From: Bacteroidota bacterium
Lineage (GTDB): Bacteria; Bacteroidota; Ignavibacteria; T3Sed10-11
Assembly (NCBI GenBank): GCA_007128495.1
Contig: SKXH01000015.1
Coordinates: forward strand, 1-16,453
DNA length: 16,453 nt
Reading direction: 5' to 3'
The first letter of the stretch is position 1. Each line of letters starts with the position of its first letter. Both the position numbers and the translations under genes were made by a program. Under the pieces are notes generated by a model, which saw only the letters and a program-made list of their open reading frames with translations, was not told where the DNA came from and ran no database searches. Positions 15,542-16,453 of this stretch are shown here, in pieces.

Positions 15542-16075
15542 TCACAATCTTTCCCGCAGCAACTCCACCGCTTCCTCCGGCGTATCAAACATCTGGATAT
15601 GAGACGTCCGGTCGCGTTTGCCTTCCTCGATCAATGCGTTTTTGATCGTCTCGACGACCGGCTGCCAGAATTCTTTGTCTATAACGACCGGTCTCGGGGT
15701 AATGACACCTTTGTTGATATATTCCCAGACCGTTGCCAACTCGGCAAGTGTACCGGTACCGCCGGGCAGAACTATATAGCCCTGCGCAAGCTCAATGAGC
15801 CGCAACAGTCGTTCGACGACGTTCTTTGTTCTTATCTCTTCGGATATAAATCTATTCGCCGTTGAATTATAGTATTCGCTTGTAATCCCGATGGCCTTGC
15901 CGCCCGCTTCGACGGCGCCCCGTGCACTTGCTTCCATAATACCACCGTATCCGCCATTGCAGACCGTCCAACCCTCGTCAGCTATAATCTCACCGATCAT
16001 TCGTGCATTTTCGTATGCGGGGGTACCCTCGGTTGGGTATGCACTTCCGAAAACTGAAATAGTGATCTGGGACAT
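15542..16075 (-). CDS. LOG-family (TIGR00725/00730-like) nucleotide-binding protein, possible phosphoribohydrolase
   Basis: A 177-residue Rossmann-like protein of the LOG ('lysine decarboxylase-like') family. Visible motifs: ISVFGSAYP at 6-14, the glycine-rich GGYGGIMEASARGA at 41-54, and PGGTGTLAE at 104-112, the family signature PGGxGTxxE whose glutamate takes part in catalysis in phosphoribohydrolases. Well-studied members cleave N6-modified AMP (cytokinin riboside monophosphate) or other nucleoside monophosphates to base plus ribose 5-phosphate; the old label lysine decarboxylase is wrong for the family. The arginine-containing segment before the signature reads EIRTKNVVERLLRL here, not the classic M-x-E-R-K-A form, so the substrate may differ from plant LOG. 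The ATG is preceded by a very AT-rich stretch (16076-16120) without a Shine-Dalgarno, probably holding its promoter. Confidence 0.88.
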   Translation of the reverse strand: MSQITISVFGSAYPTEGTPAYENARMIGEIIADEGWTVCNGGYGGIMEASARGAVEAGGKAIGITSEYYNSTANRFISEEIRTKNVVERLLRLIELAQGYIVLPGGTGTLAELATVWEYINKGVITPRPVVIDKEFWQPVVETIKNALIEEGKRDRTSHIQMFDTPEEAVELLRERL

Positions 16076-16123
16076 GATAAAATAGTTTATATAATGGTTT
16101 TATAAGATTTAATTATTTTTCCT

Positions 16124-16168
16124 GCGAATCTACACAAAGCCCCTCGATAACGATTAGTGTAGATTCGC
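16124..16168. repeat. 12-bp perfect hairpin between two minus-strand genes
   Basis: GCGAATCTACAC (16124-16135) and GTGTAGATTCGC (16157-16168) are exact reverse complements around a 21-nt loop. On the plus strand the stem extends by one G-U and two C-G pairs (to CCT/GGG). The hairpin lies just after the stop of the truncated barrel gene (16178) and upstream of the LOG-family gene, so on the minus strand it could end the first transcript. It is followed there by an A/U-rich, not U-rich, run, so it is not a textbook intrinsic terminator. Confidence 0.7.
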
Positions 16169-16177
16169 GGGTAGTAC

Positions 16178-16453
16178 TCAATTCAAAAACTCCCACGTAA
16201 TCCCGAACCGCAGATACGTTTCATACATCGGGTAAAACGGCGTTCGCATGTATTCCGTGCTTGTTACGTTCTGATAGGTAAGGTGAACATACGCACTTCC
16301 TATCCTGCCGACAATGCTTCCGTTCAATACTCCCGAAGGACCGAAACGTGCAAATGTTTGTCGGGTGGAAAAAAAGGTTTCCGGATCGAAATCGACGCCG
16401 AATTGTTCCGTGAGATACAATGCTTCGAGTTTAACCTGCAAGTCGAGTGCTCC
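16178..16453 (-). CDS. Outer-membrane beta-barrel protein, C-terminal part (5' end outside window)
   Basis: The minus-strand frame is open to the window edge, so only the last 91-92 codons are seen; a TTG at 16441 is internal. The visible part begins GALDLQVKLEALYLTEQFG and ends GRIGSAYVHLTYQNVTSTEY, then a YPMYE segment and FRFGITWEFLN-like last strand (YLRFGITWEFLN). Alternating aromatic strands, the 'N-[VL]-T...PFYPMYE' turn and a final strand with C-terminal aromatics are typical of FCB porin-like (Porin_10-type) or TonB-dependent receptor C-termini, which insert through the BAM complex. The short length visible does not separate these two families. Transcription runs toward the LOG-family gene 102 bp downstream, but a hairpin lies between them, so they may be separate units. 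Confidence 0.65.
   Translation of the reverse strand, partial: GALDLQVKLEALYLTEQFGVDFDPETFFSTRQTFARFGPSGVLNGSIVGRIGSAYVHLTYQNVTSTEYMRTPFYPMYETYLRFGITWEFLN

Noticed and set aside
15599..15865. 88-residue plus-strand ORF over the LOG-family gene
   Set aside because: The opposite strand encodes the intact PGGTGT-motif protein; this frame has no independent support.

Overview
The window looks like chromosomal DNA from a Gram-negative member of the Fibrobacterota-Chlorobiota-Bacteroidota (FCB) superphylum. Three things support this. A 2290-residue protein matches SprA, the outer-membrane translocon of the type IX secretion system (T9SS). A pair of LptF/LptG permeases indicates lipopolysaccharide export. 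Several other genes encode outer-membrane barrels or surface-directed proteins, and few starts have a clear Shine-Dalgarno sequence, as is usual in this group. The exact phylum cannot be fixed by eye; a non-Bacteroidota FCB lineage is as likely as Bacteroidota itself.

Layout. (1) 1-2512, plus strand: the 3' part of a protein joining a TolB-like (PD40) propeller to an Omp85-like barrel, overlapping by 13 bp a small exported DUF5683-like protein. (2) 2598-5089, minus strand: lptF then lptG, overlapping by 4 bp and convergent with region 1. (3) 5090-5315: a divergent control region with a 10-bp inverted repeat and a promoter candidate that would make lptF nearly leaderless. (4) 5316-12188, plus strand: sprA, over 40% of the window. 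(5) 12269-15013, plus strand: a PLP-dependent aromatic amino-acid decarboxylase, a DUF58 protein starting 1 bp inside it, and a VanZ-like membrane protein 13 bp later, probably one operon. (6) 14991-16453, minus strand: a hotdog thioesterase whose 3' end overlaps the VanZ gene by 23 bp, a LOG-family (PGGTGT motif) protein, and the last 92 codons of an outer-membrane barrel protein.

How the genes fit together. The left two thirds is an envelope block: LPS export (LptFG), T9SS translocation (SprA) and outer-membrane barrels. The right third holds small metabolic and housekeeping genes with no obvious joint pathway. The DUF58 gene has no MoxR-type ATPase beside it, which is unusual.

No tRNA, rRNA, CRISPR array, insertion sequence or prophage was seen, and no intergenic gap exceeds 300 bp. 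The non-coding signals that stand out are heptad-periodic inverted repeats at 15442-15536 and, less perfectly, at 2515-2599, and a 12-bp perfect hairpin at 16124-16168. I did not find a convincing undescribed multi-gene system. The best leads are the heptad hairpins, the propeller-barrel fusion with an altered Omp85 motif, and the divergent lptF/sprA control region.
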